NCBI RefSeq assembly: GCF_039536245.1 | Contig: NZ_BAAAYN010000070.1 | Span: forward strand, 21,783 to 85,782 | Reading direction: 5' to 3' | DNA: 64,000 bases | Source of the DNA: Cryptosporangium minutisporangium | Lineage (GTDB): Bacteria; Actinomycetota; Actinomycetes; Mycobacteriales; Cryptosporangiaceae | Shown: positions 27,896 through 36,115 of the stretch, in pieces | How the letters are laid out: every line of letters begins with the position of its first letter | How positions within the stretch are numbered: the stretch's first letter is position 1 | Notes under the pieces: generated by a model | What the model saw: only the letters and a program-made list of their open reading frames with translations | Told to the model about the DNA's origin: nothing | Database searches by the model: none | Translations under genes and position numbers: made by a program

Positions 27896-29074
27896 TCAGC
27901 AGGTGATCAGGCCCTTGCACACCTCGTTGATGGGGATCGCGAGACCGAGCCCGTCGGCTCCCTCGGCGACGATCTTGGCTTGGGCGATGCCGACGACCTC
28001 GCCGTCGGCGTTGATGACCGGGCCACCGGAGTTGCCGGGGTTGATCGCGGCGTCGAACTGGATCACCCGGGTGGACAGGCCCTGGACGTCGTCGCGGACC
28101 GCGCTGACCACACCGGTGGTGACGGTGTCGGTGAGCCCCAGCGGGGCACCGACGACGATCACCGGGTCACCGGGGGCGACCTCGGCGGACGCCTTCTTGA
28201 GCGGAGCGAACTTCGCCGACGTGCGGAGGACGGCGAGGTCCCGGTTCTTGTCGGTGTCCTCGACGGTGGCCGGGTAGCTCTCGGACTCCCGCTGGATCGT
28301 CGCGTTGCGTCCGCCGGAGCTGACCAGCCCCTCCACGACGTGGTAGTTCGTGATCAGCAGCGTGCCGCCCTCGGCGTCCTTGCCGAACGCGAACGCGGTC
28401 CCGGTCGCCTGCCCGGCGCGCACGCTGAACACCGAGGGAAGCACCTGCTTGGCCACCGCGGTGGAGTTGAGCGTGCCCTTGGTGCGCTCCTCCAGCCCTT
28501 GGACCCGCTTGGTGAGGTTGCCGAGGTCTTCCCGGTCCTTGGCCGCCGACGCCTCGGCCCGGTCCTGTGCGGAGCGGGCCTCGTCCACGTCACCGGAGAG
28601 GCCGGCCAGCACCACGGCCTGCACCACGACGACGATCAGCAGGAAGACGGCGAGGCCGAAGCCGATCGGACCGAGCAGGCGGCCCGACGGCCGGGATCCG
28701 GTGGGCGGTAACCCGCCGGGCGACGTGCTGCCGGGAGGACCGGAGACGTGCGAGAGCGGCCCGGTCGGGGCAGGGGCGCCGAATGCGCCGGGCGGCGGAA
28801 GCGGTCCGGGGTATCCGGGCTGGCCCGACTGACCGGGCGACGTGTAGCCGGTACCGAACGGCGGTGCGGAGACGGTGCGGGCCGGTGCGGATGGCGCGCC
28901 GAAGGCTCCGGTGGTCTGCGTCGCTGACGGCGGCGGCACGTTCGGACCGCCGTAGGCGCCGTTCGGCGACTGCTGCGGCCATCCGCTCACCGGTGGCCGG
29001 GGGCCCGGTAACGGACCGGTCGGCGCGCCGGGCCCGACGGGTGCGGCTGAAGTCTCGTCCCCGCGGTCTGACAT
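27896..29074 (-). CDS. membrane-anchored trypsin-like (S1C) serine protease
   Basis: 392 residues from the ATG at 29074 (AGGAAGG site). A Pro/Gly-rich cytosolic tail (1-130), one helix (about 133-158, FGLAVFLLIVVVVQAVVLAG) and a short coiled coil (160-195) precede a chymotrypsin-fold domain with catalytic His245 (TNYHVVEG), Asp279 (NRDLAVL) and Ser349 (PGNSGGP). The domain resembles HtrA/DegP proteases, but no PDZ domain follows. Cys386 and Cys392 at the end may pair. The active site should face outward. Likely roles are extracytoplasmic quality control or regulated cleavage of a membrane partner such as its neighbour at 26915; that is inference. Confidence 0.88.
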   Translation of the reverse strand: MSDRGDETSAAPVGPGAPTGPLPGPRPPVSGWPQQSPNGAYGGPNVPPPSATQTTGAFGAPSAPARTVSAPPFGTGYTSPGQSGQPGYPGPLPPPGAFGAPAPTGPLSHVSGPPGSTSPGGLPPTGSRPSGRLLGPIGFGLAVFLLIVVVVQAVVLAGLSGDVDEARSAQDRAEASAAKDREDLGNLTKRVQGLEERTKGTLNSTAVAKQVLPSVFSVRAGQATGTAFAFGKDAEGGTLLITNYHVVEGLVSSGGRNATIQRESESYPATVEDTDKNRDLAVLRTSAKFAPLKKASAEVAPGDPVIVVGAPLGLTDTVTTGVVSAVRDDVQGLSTRVIQFDAAINPGNSGGPVINADGEVVGIAQAKIVAEGADGLGLAIPINEVCKGLITC

Positions 29075-29308
29075 CTTGTGCTGCCTTCCTGCCCGGTGGA
29101 CCGGTGCCGGTGCTCCGGTCCGACCGCTTCGAGGCCACTGGTGGTTAGAAGTGCACACACAGCTCGTTCCCAGGGCCAGAACTCACCGTAGCGACCGCCG
29201 TCGATGAGGTCGACTGATCGACCGCGTTCTGACGCCCATCCGACGCGGCAGAGCCCCGCAGAGCGTGCCGACACCCACCGGGACCGACCGTCTCGCTACG
29301 GTGAGAGT

Positions 29309-30610
29309 GTGAACGAGGCGGCGAACATGGGTGCAGACGACACGGAGCAGCCGGAAACGCCGGTTAACGACCCCCCTGTCGACGCTTCTGGGCCTTCCGA
29401 GCCGCCCGCTCCGGTGCCGTTGCTGGTTCCGCGCGACGGCACCCCCGAGCCGGTCGACACTGCCGAGGCGCTCGCCGAGGCGGCAGCGGCGCTGGCCGCG
29501 GCCAGCGGACCGGTTGCGGTCGACGCCGAGCGGGCATCCGGCTACCGGTACGGACAGCGCGCCTACCTGGTGCAGCTGCGGCGGGGTGGGGCGCAGGCCG
29601 GCGGCACGGTGCTGATCGACCCGCTGCCGTTCGACGACCTCGCGGTGATCGACGCGGCGATCGTCGACACCGAGTGGGTGCTGCACGCGGCGAGCCAGGA
29701 TCTGCCGTGCCTGGCCGAGTTGGGGCTCCGGCCGCGCAAACTGTTCGATACCGAGCTCGCCGGGCGACTCGCCGGGTTCGAGCGGGTCGGCCTGGGCGCG
29801 ATGACCGAGCGAGTGCTCGGCCGGACGCTGGAGAAGGGCCACTCCGCCGCGGACTGGAGCACGCGTCCGCTTCCGGTGGAGTGGCTGACCTACGCGGCGC
29901 TCGACGTCGAGTTGCTGGTGGAGCTCCGGGACGCACTCGCCGAGGAACTGGAGCGGCAGGGCAAGCAGAGCTGGGCGGAGGAGGAGTTCGCCGCACTGGT
30001 GGCGAGCAAGCCCCCGGCGCCGCGCGCCGAGCCGTGGCGCCGCACGTCCGGGATCCACCGGGTGCGCACCGCGCGCGGGCTGGCCCGGGTGCGGGCGCTC
30101 TGGGAGGCGCGGGACGAGATCGCGCGGCGCCGTGACCTCGCGCCGGGACGGGTGCTGCCGGACTCCGCGATCGTCGCGGCGGCGCAGGCCGACCCGGTCG
30201 ACGAGCGGGCGCTGCTGTCGCTGCCGGTCTACTCCGGCCGGGCCACCCGGCGGCTCGCCGGGACGTGGCTGGACGCCCTGGCGACGGCGCGGGCCATGCC
30301 GCAGGACAAGTTGCCGACCACGGCCACCGGGGGCGACGGGCCGCCACCCGCCCACCGCTGGGCCGACCGCGATCCGTCCGCCGCGGCCCGGCTGGCGGCA
30401 GCGAAGGCCGTCGTGACCGCGCTGGCGACCGAGCACAACCTGCCGGCCGAGAACCTGATCGCCCCGGACACCGTGCGGCGGCTGTGCTGGACACCCCCGG
30501 ACCCGCTCGAGCTGGACGGCGTCGAGCAGGCGCTGCGGACACACGGCGCCCGTGAGTGGCAGATCGGCCTGATCGGCCCCGGCCTCCTAGAGGCCCTAGC
30601 CACCGAGTGA
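29309..30610 (+). CDS. RNase D-like 3'-5' exonuclease with HRDC domain
   Basis: About 433 residues from a GTG at 29309; an ATG at 29327 has a better-placed GAGG and is equally possible. The DEDD exonuclease fold begins with VAVDAERASGYRYGQRAYLVQLR (motif I with Asp and Glu), continues with LHAASQDLPCLAELGL (motif II Asp) and ends with VEWLTYAALDVELLVELRDAL (motif III). An HRDC helical domain follows (about 215-300: LARVRALWEARDEIARRRDLAPGRVLPD). RNase D trims the 3' ends of stable RNAs. It is downstream of DUF3000 in the usual actinobacterial order, though with an insertion between, and converges with glyA. Confidence 0.88.
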   Translation: MNEAANMGADDTEQPETPVNDPPVDASGPSEPPAPVPLLVPRDGTPEPVDTAEALAEAAAALAAASGPVAVDAERASGYRYGQRAYLVQLRRGGAQAGGTVLIDPLPFDDLAVIDAAIVDTEWVLHAASQDLPCLAELGLRPRKLFDTELAGRLAGFERVGLGAMTERVLGRTLEKGHSAADWSTRPLPVEWLTYAALDVELLVELRDALAEELERQGKQSWAEEEFAALVASKPPAPRAEPWRRTSGIHRVRTARGLARVRALWEARDEIARRRDLAPGRVLPDSAIVAAAQADPVDERALLSLPVYSGRATRRLAGTWLDALATARAMPQDKLPTTATGGDGPPPAHRWADRDPSAAARLAAAKAVVTALATEHNLPAENLIAPDTVRRLCWTPPDPLELDGVEQALRTHGAREWQIGLIGPGLLEALATE

Positions 30611-30684
30611 GCGGCCCGACGGACACAGCCGCGTGCGCGCACTGTGCGCGACGAGTAACGACTGGGTTTGCGGCGCGCTCGACT

Positions 30685-30753
30685 GCCAGCCCCGCCCTCA
30701 GCGGGCTCCAGGTTCGAGCGAACTGCGCGCGCCTGGCGGCGCTTCAACCGCAT
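30685..30753. repeat. composite intergenic repeat
   Basis: Positions 30685-30716 match the reverse complement of 26801-26832 (31 of 32 nt). Positions 30721-30753 match 55935-55967 (28 of 33 nt). So this short gap between convergent rnd-like and glyA genes carries parts of two dispersed repeats side by side. Confidence 0.65.
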
Positions 30754-30756
30754 GAA

Positions 30757-30788
30757 GCGGACGCCTCGGCGCGCGCCGAGGCGTCCGC
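30757..30788. terminator. 32-bp perfect palindrome, bidirectional terminator
   Basis: Two 16-nt perfectly complementary arms (GCGGACGCCTCGGCGC and its complement) with no loop lie 9 bp from the glyA stop and about 146 bp after the exonuclease stop. The genes converge, so it can serve both. Confidence 0.7.
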
Positions 30789-30797
30789 CTGGTGCAC

Positions 30798-32054
30798 TCA
30801 GGCGGGCACGGCGAAGTTGGCGAGGAGCGCGCGAACTTCGGCGGCGATCGCGTCGAGCGCGGGCTCGTCGCCCTCGGCCGCGACCGCCCGGTCGATGAAG
30901 TCCGCGATCAGCGGCATCTCCGCGGTCGTCAGCCCTCGCGTGGTCACCGCAGCGGTTCCGATCCGGATGCCCGAGGGGTCGAACGGCTTGCGGGGGTCGA
31001 ACGGCACCGTGTTGTAGTTCAGCTCGATCCCGGCGCGGTCGAGTGCCTTGGCGGCCGGCTTCCCCCCGATGCCCTTCGGCGAGAGGTCCGCCAGGATCAG
31101 GTGGTTGTCGGTGCCACCGGACACCAGGTCGAACCCACGCTCGAGCAGCGCGTCGGCCAGCGCCTTGGCGTTCGCCACGATCTGGTGGGCGTACGCGGAG
31201 AACTCGGGCGTCGACGCCTCCTTCAGCGCGACCGCGATCGCCGCCGTGGTGTGATTGTGCGGCCCGCCCTGCAGACCCGGGAACACCGCCTTGTCCAGCG
31301 GCTTCGCCCACTCCTCGGTGGACATCAGCATCGCGCCGCGCGGACCGCGCAGCGTCTTGTGCGTCGTCGTCGAGATGATGTCGGCGTGCCCGACCGGCGA
31401 CGGGTGCGCGCCGCCGGCGATCAGCCCGGCGATGTGCGCGATGTCCGCGGCCAGCACCGCCCCCACCTCGCGAGCGATCGACGCGAAGCCCGCGAAGTCG
31501 ATCGTCCGCGGGACCGCGGTGCCACCGCAGAAGATCAGCTTGGGCCGCTCGCGCAGCGCCAGCTCGCGCACCTCGTCGAGGTCGACGCGGCCGGTCTCCT
31601 TGCGGACGCCGTAGTGCACCGCGCGGAACCACTTCCCGGTCGCGGACACGTTCCACCCGTGGGTGAGGTGACCACCGTGCGGCAGGCCCATGCCCATCAC
31701 GGTGTCGCCCGGCTGCAGCACGGCGAGGTAGATCGCGAGGTTCGCGGGCGACCCGGAGTACGGCTGCACGTTCGCGTGCTCGACGCCGAACACCGACTTG
31801 GCGCGGGCGATCGCCAGCTCCTCGAGCGGGTCGACGAGCTGCTGGCCCTCGTAGTAACGCTTGCCGGCGTACCCCTCGGAGTACTTGTTCGTGAACACCG
31901 AGCCGGTCGCCTCGAGGACCGCCGCCGACACGTAGTTCTCCGACGCGATGAGCCGGATGGTGTCCTGCTGGCGCTGGGCCTCGGCCTCGACGAGCCGGGC
32001 GACGTCGGGGTCTTCGGCGGTGAGGTGTGGCGTCGGGGGCTGGTTCAGGGTCAT
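30798..32054 (-). CDS. glyA: serine hydroxymethyltransferase
   Basis: 418 residues from the ATG at 32054, which has a GAGGAG site. It interconverts serine and glycine while loading tetrahydrofolate with a one-carbon unit. The N-terminal signature QQDTIRLIASENYVS, the PLP-Lys segment STTTHKTLRGPRGAM and the EGYAGKRYYEGQQLVD loop are all intact. It is a single minus-strand gene. About 60 nt upstream lies a clear ZTP riboswitch, so expression should rise when 10-formyl-folate is short and ZTP accumulates. Actinobacteria often carry this control on glyA. Confidence 0.97.
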   Translation of the reverse strand: MTLNQPPTPHLTAEDPDVARLVEAEAQRQQDTIRLIASENYVSAAVLEATGSVFTNKYSEGYAGKRYYEGQQLVDPLEELAIARAKSVFGVEHANVQPYSGSPANLAIYLAVLQPGDTVMGMGLPHGGHLTHGWNVSATGKWFRAVHYGVRKETGRVDLDEVRELALRERPKLIFCGGTAVPRTIDFAGFASIAREVGAVLAADIAHIAGLIAGGAHPSPVGHADIISTTTHKTLRGPRGAMLMSTEEWAKPLDKAVFPGLQGGPHNHTTAAIAVALKEASTPEFSAYAHQIVANAKALADALLERGFDLVSGGTDNHLILADLSPKGIGGKPAAKALDRAGIELNYNTVPFDPRKPFDPSGIRIGTAAVTTRGLTTAEMPLIADFIDRAVAAEGDEPALDAIAAEVRALLANFAVPA

Positions 32055-32109
32055 CGGGCGGCTCCTCGCTGCTGCGGCCCGGCGGCACCCGCCGGACACA
32101 CTGGTGTCG

Positions 32110-32205
32110 TCAGCCCCGCTCACCCAGGCGCACGGTGTTGGTACGGGTTCGGTGCCGCTCCCCGGTGGTTAGCTCCACCTCGACTACGCCAGTCGCGACG
32201 ACGCG
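32110..32205 (-). promoter_or_regulatory. ZTP riboswitch (pfl motif) controlling glyA
   Basis: Read on the minus strand, this leader shows the conserved blocks of the ZTP/pfl aptamer in order: CGCGACUGGCG (32187-32197), a GGUGG/CCACC hairpin, the invariant ACCACCGGGGAGCG, a variable linker, and GCGCCUGGGU (about 32121-32130). The aptamer ends about 60 nt before the glyA start. The gap contains a GGCGG/CCGCC hairpin (near 32080-32097) and the GAGGAG ribosome site, which could form the expression platform. The aptamer binds ZTP or ZMP, signalling folate stress. The match is by eye; a covariance search would settle it. Confidence 0.9.
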
Positions 32206-32292
32206 AGCCTATCGCGTGGGCGAACGTGCGCGGCCGTCGCTGCGGCCACGACCACCGCCCGACCGCCGCCGCCCAACCGGCGCCGCGCGAAG

Positions 32293-32341
32293 TTACGCCG
32301 AATCCGTCTCCAGGGGACTCCTGGAGACGGATTCGGCGTAA
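32293..32341. repeat. 22-bp perfect inverted repeat in a divergent region
   Basis: Left arm 32293-32314, right arm 32320-32341, perfectly complementary with a 5-nt loop (GGACT). It lies in the 479-bp gap between divergent glyA (start 32054) and the thiolase (start 32534), outside the riboswitch. A terminator is unexpected here because no transcript is known to end in this gap. The rest of the gap (32206-32292 and 32342-32533) shows no small gene. Confidence 0.75.
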
Positions 32342-32533
32342 TTCGGCGTCGAACGCGAGCACGGGGAACGGCGCCGGGTGCGAGCGCGGGGGCGAGGCGC
32401 TCCCGATCCGGCCGAGGTCGGCTTGTTACATGACGGTGTGCCGCGTCACATGCGGCGCCTAGTTACCCGCGAGTATTACCGACGAGTAGCATTCCTCGGT
32501 ATCAGCAGCGTTACCGCCAATCCTGGAGGACCT

Positions 32534-33736
32534 GTGTCCCGTCAGAGCCGTGACGTGGTCTTCGTCGACGGCGTCCGCACCCCGTTCGGCAAGGCCGGGC
32601 CCAAGGGGATCTACGCCGAGACGCGCGCCGACGACCTCGTGATCCGCACCATCCGTGAGCTGCTCCGCCGCAACCCGTCGCTGCCGCCCGAGCGGATCGA
32701 CGAGGTCGCGATCGCGGCGACCACCCAGACCGGCGACCAGGGCCTCACGATCGGCCGGACCGCCGCCCTCCTGGCCGGGCTGCCGAAGTCGGTGCCGGGC
32801 TTCGCCGTCGACCGGATGTGCGCGGGCGCGATGACCGCGGCCACCAGCGTCGCCGGTGGCATCGCGTTCGGGGCGTACGACGTCGCGATCGCCGGCGGCG
32901 TCGAGCACATGGGCCGCCACCCGATGGGCGAAGGCGTCGACCCGAACCCGCGGTTCCTCTCCGAGCGGGTCGTCGACGCGTCCGCGCTGGTGATGGGTCA
33001 GACCGCGGAGAACCTGCACGACCGCTTCCCGCACCTGACCAAGGAGCGGTGCGACGCGTTCGCGCTGGGCAGCCAGCAGAAGTACGCCAAGGCCCTCGCG
33101 GACGGCAAGATCCAGCAGGACCTGGTGACGGTCGCCACCCGCAGCGCCGAGAAGGGCTGGGGCCTGGCCACCGCCGACGAACCGCCGCGTCCGGAGACGA
33201 CGCTGGAGGGCCTCGCCAGCCTGAAGACGCCGTTCCGCCCGCACGGCCGGGTCACCGCCGGTAACGCGGCCGGTCTCAACGACGGCGCGACCGCGAGCAT
33301 CCTGGCCGCCGAGGACGTCGCCCGCGAGCTGGGGCTGCCGATCGGTGCCCGGCTCGTCTCCTACGCCTTCGTCGGCGTCGAGCCCGAGGTGATGGGCGTC
33401 GGTCCGGTGCCGGCCACCGAGAAGGCGCTGGCCAAGGCCGGCCTGAGCATCGACGACATCGGCCTGTTCGAGCTGAACGAGGCGTTCGCCGTCCAGGTGC
33501 TCGCGCTGCTCGACCACTTCGGCATCGCCGACGACGACGAGCGCGTCAACCCGTGGGGTGGCGCGATCGCGATCGGTCACCCGCTGGCGTCCTCCGGCGT
33601 CCGGCTCTTCACCCAGCTCGCGCGGCACTTCGCGGAGCGTCCGCAGGTCCGGTACGGCCTCACCGCGATGTGCATCGGCATCGGCATGGGCGGGGCGGTC
33701 ATCTGGGAGAACCCGAACTGGGAGGGCAACAAGTGA
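32534..33736 (+). CDS. acetyl-CoA C-acyltransferase (thiolase), FadA type
   Basis: 400 residues from a GTG at 32534 with a strong TGGAGGA site. Thiolase cleaves 3-ketoacyl-CoA with CoA at the end of each beta-oxidation round. The nucleophile is Cys96 (VDRMCAGAMTAA), with the catalytic His in GHPLASSGVR and the second Cys in TAMCIGIGMGGA. The order and the 4-nt GTGA overlap with the FadB-type gene indicate one operon and probably a two-subunit trifunctional complex, as in other actinobacteria. The GGGAGGG that ends this gene also serves as ribosome site for the next. Confidence 0.95.
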   Translation: MSRQSRDVVFVDGVRTPFGKAGPKGIYAETRADDLVIRTIRELLRRNPSLPPERIDEVAIAATTQTGDQGLTIGRTAALLAGLPKSVPGFAVDRMCAGAMTAATSVAGGIAFGAYDVAIAGGVEHMGRHPMGEGVDPNPRFLSERVVDASALVMGQTAENLHDRFPHLTKERCDAFALGSQQKYAKALADGKIQQDLVTVATRSAEKGWGLATADEPPRPETTLEGLASLKTPFRPHGRVTAGNAAGLNDGATASILAAEDVARELGLPIGARLVSYAFVGVEPEVMGVGPVPATEKALAKAGLSIDDIGLFELNEAFAVQVLALLDHFGIADDDERVNPWGGAIAIGHPLASSGVRLFTQLARHFAERPQVRYGLTAMCIGIGMGGAVIWENPNWEGNK

Positions 33737-33805
33737 GTTCTTTTCGACCGACCGCTGCGGACGGCGTTCAGCCTGCGGGAACACCTGAGGTTGAAAAGAG
33801 TTCAT
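33733..33805. repeat. 73-bp palindromic element, copy A (5' end of fadB-type gene)
   Basis: Starts exactly with the GTG start codon (GTGAGTTCTTTTCGACC) and ends with GGTTGAAAAGAGTTCAT, whose complement is ATGAACTCTTTTCAACC. It is the same length (73 bp) as the copy at 63390 and matches a slightly longer copy at 51368. It supplies the first 24 codons of the downstream gene in frame. Both strands are open through it. Confidence 0.8.
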
Positions 33806-35898
33806 CGACGACGCCAGAGTTCCCCGACGAGGTCGTCACCAACGCCTACGTCCGCTTCATCTCCCTGCCCGGCCTGGACGGCGAGATCGCGCTGATCACG
33901 CTCGACAACGGTCTCGACCACACCCGGCCGTCGACGTTCGGCCCGGGCGGCCTGGCCGCCCTGAACACCGCGCTGGACGAGATCGAGGCTCACACCCCCG
34001 CCGTGAAGGCGATCGCGGTGACCGGCAAGCCGTTCATCTTCGCGGTCGGCGCCGACCTCTCCGGAGTGGCCCGGATCACCAGCCGTGACCAGGGCCTGGA
34101 GGTCGCGCGGCTCGGCCACGCGGCGTTCGCCCGCCTCCGCAACGCGAGCGTCCCGACGTTCGCGTTCGTCAACGGCGCGGCGATGGGCGGCGGCGTCGAG
34201 ATCGGGCTGCACTGCGACTACCGGACGATCTCGTCCGGCGCCGCGGCCCTCGCGCTGCCCGAGGTGTTCCTCGGCCTCGTACCGGGCTGGGGTGGCACCT
34301 GGCTGCTGCCGAACCTGATCGGCGCGGACGGCGCGGTGAAGGTCATCATCGAGAACGCGCTGAACCAGAACAAGATGCTCAAGCCGAAGGAGTACCTCGG
34401 TCTGGGCATCGGCGACGCACTCTTCGAGCCGGCCGACTTCCTGGAGCGGTCGCTGGAGTGGGCCGCCGGCGTCCTCCGCGGCGACGTGACGGTCTCGCGC
34501 CCCGAGGTGGACCGTGGCCAGGCCTGGGACGACGCCGTCGCCCGCGGCCGGGCGTTCGCCGACGGCAAGGTGCACGGCGCCTCGCCGTCGCCGTACCGGG
34601 CGCTCGAGCTGATCGCGGCCGCGAAGACGTCGACGTTCGAAGAGGGCACCGCCGCCGAGGACGAGGCGCTCGCCGACCTGATCATGGGCGACGAGCTGCG
34701 AGCCGGCCTGTACTCGTTCGACCTGGTCCAGAAGCGCGCCAAGCGGCCGGTCGGTGTCCCGGACCGGTCGCTGGCCCGCAAGGTCACGAAGGTCGGCGTC
34801 GTCGGCGCCGGTCTGATGGCCGGCCAGCTCGCGCTGCTGTTCGCCCGCAAGCTGGAGGTGCCGGTCGTGCTGACCGACCTCGACCAGGCGCGGCTGGACA
34901 AGGGCGTCGGCTACGTGCACGGCGAGATCGACAAGCTGCTGGAGCGCCGCCGGGTCTCCCCCGACAAGGCCAACCGCCTCAAGGCACTGGTCACCGGCTC
35001 GCTGACCAAGGACGCGTTCGCCGACGCCGACTTCGTCATCGAGGCCGTGTTCGAGGAGCTCGGCGTCAAGCAGCAGGTGTTCGCCGACGTCGAGGCCGTG
35101 GTCTCGCCGGAGTGCATTCTGGCGACGAACACCTCGTCGCTGTCGATCACCGAGATGGCGTCGAAGCTGCAGCACCCGGAGCGCGTCGTCGGGTTCCACT
35201 TCTTCAACCCGGTCGCGGTGCTCCCGCTGCTCGAGATCGTCCGCGCCGAGAAGACCGACGACGCCTCGCTGGCCACCGCGTTCGCGGTCGGCAAGACGCT
35301 GGGCAAGTCGTGCGTGCTGGTCAAGGATGCCCCGGCGTTCGTGGTCAACCGACTGCTGACCCGCTTCCTCGGTGAGGTCACGAAGTCGATCGACGAGGGC
35401 ACCGAGTTCCTCGACGCCGACCGGGCGCTGGAGCCGCTGGGCCTGCCGATGAGCCCGCTGCTGCTGCTGCAGCTGGTCGGTCCGGCGATCGCGCTGCACG
35501 TGTCCGAGACCCTGCACGGCGCCTACCCGGACCGGTTCTACGTCTCGGAGAACATGCGGAAGGTCGTCGAGGCCGGCAAGACCGCGTTCCTCGACTGGTC
35601 GACCGGCGCGCCGCAGGTCGACGCCGAGGTCGCCGCGCTCTACGGCCCGCGGAACGGCGGACCCACCGTCGACGAGATCCGTGAGCGCGCGCTCGCGGCC
35701 CTCGCCGAGGAGATCCGGCTCATGCTGGACGAGGGTGTCGTCGCGGCGGCGCAGGACATCGACCTCTGCATGATTCTCGGTGCCGGGTGGCCGTTCCACC
35801 TCGGTGGGATCACGCCGTACCTGGACCGGGTCGGCGTTTCGGAGAAGGTCACCGGTCAGCGGTTCCTGGCGCCGGGTGTGGCCAGCGTTCCGGCCTGA
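33733..35898 (+). CDS. FadB-type enoyl-CoA hydratase / 3-hydroxyacyl-CoA dehydrogenase
   Basis: 721 residues from a GTG overlapping the thiolase stop (GTGA). Residues 1-25 come from the palindromic element (SSFRPTAADG ... EVEKSS) and look foreign to the family; the conserved part starts at FPDEVVTNAYVRFISLPG. An enoyl-CoA hydratase domain follows (about 40-300; FAVGADLSGVARI, NGAAMGGGVEIGLHCDYR), then the NAD-binding dehydrogenase (VGVVGAGLMAGQLALLFA near 355) and its C-terminal part (KDAPAFVVNRLLTRFLGEV). It performs hydration and oxidation in beta-oxidation, together with the thiolase. A clear hairpin terminator follows the stop. Confidence 0.95.
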   Translation: MSSFRPTAADGVQPAGTPEVEKSSSTTPEFPDEVVTNAYVRFISLPGLDGEIALITLDNGLDHTRPSTFGPGGLAALNTALDEIEAHTPAVKAIAVTGKPFIFAVGADLSGVARITSRDQGLEVARLGHAAFARLRNASVPTFAFVNGAAMGGGVEIGLHCDYRTISSGAAALALPEVFLGLVPGWGGTWLLPNLIGADGAVKVIIENALNQNKMLKPKEYLGLGIGDALFEPADFLERSLEWAAGVLRGDVTVSRPEVDRGQAWDDAVARGRAFADGKVHGASPSPYRALELIAAAKTSTFEEGTAAEDEALADLIMGDELRAGLYSFDLVQKRAKRPVGVPDRSLARKVTKVGVVGAGLMAGQLALLFARKLEVPVVLTDLDQARLDKGVGYVHGEIDKLLERRRVSPDKANRLKALVTGSLTKDAFADADFVIEAVFEELGVKQQVFADVEAVVSPECILATNTSSLSITEMASKLQHPERVVGFHFFNPVAVLPLLEIVRAEKTDDASLATAFAVGKTLGKSCVLVKDAPAFVVNRLLTRFLGEVTKSIDEGTEFLDADRALEPLGLPMSPLLLLQLVGPAIALHVSETLHGAYPDRFYVSENMRKVVEAGKTAFLDWSTGAPQVDAEVAALYGPRNGGPTVDEIRERALAALAEEIRLMLDEGVVAAAQDIDLCMILGAGWPFHLGGITPYLDRVGVSEKVTGQRFLAPGVASVPA

Positions 35899-35910
35899 TC
35901 CGTCTCGCCT

Positions 35911-35948
35911 CAGAGGCCCGGTACCCCATTAGGGGTGCCGGGCCTCTG
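35911..35948 (+). terminator. strong hairpin terminator after the beta-oxidation operon
   Basis: A 17-bp stem (CAGAGGCCCGGTACCCC with its complement, one G-T pair) and a 4-nt loop start 13 nt after the stop, followed by TCGTC without a T-tract. Confidence 0.8.
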
Positions 35949-36115
35949 TCGTCAAGAGCTATTCTGCTTCTGTGGATAACGAAGACCCGCCGTTCTGGCA
36001 CAACCCGGAACGAATCGTGTACCGAGCACGGGTTCGCGAAAACATATACCGCTCGCTATCCACAAATTCACTGAGGGATGCCGGCTCGATCGAAGAGCCC
36101 GATAACGTCGATCTC

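Noticed and set aside
33802-35799. A 665-codon minus-strand frame opposite the fadB-type gene
   Set aside because: Same GC-driven effect. The minus-strand frame that begins inside the 73-bp element, with MNSFQP, is interesting only for the element.
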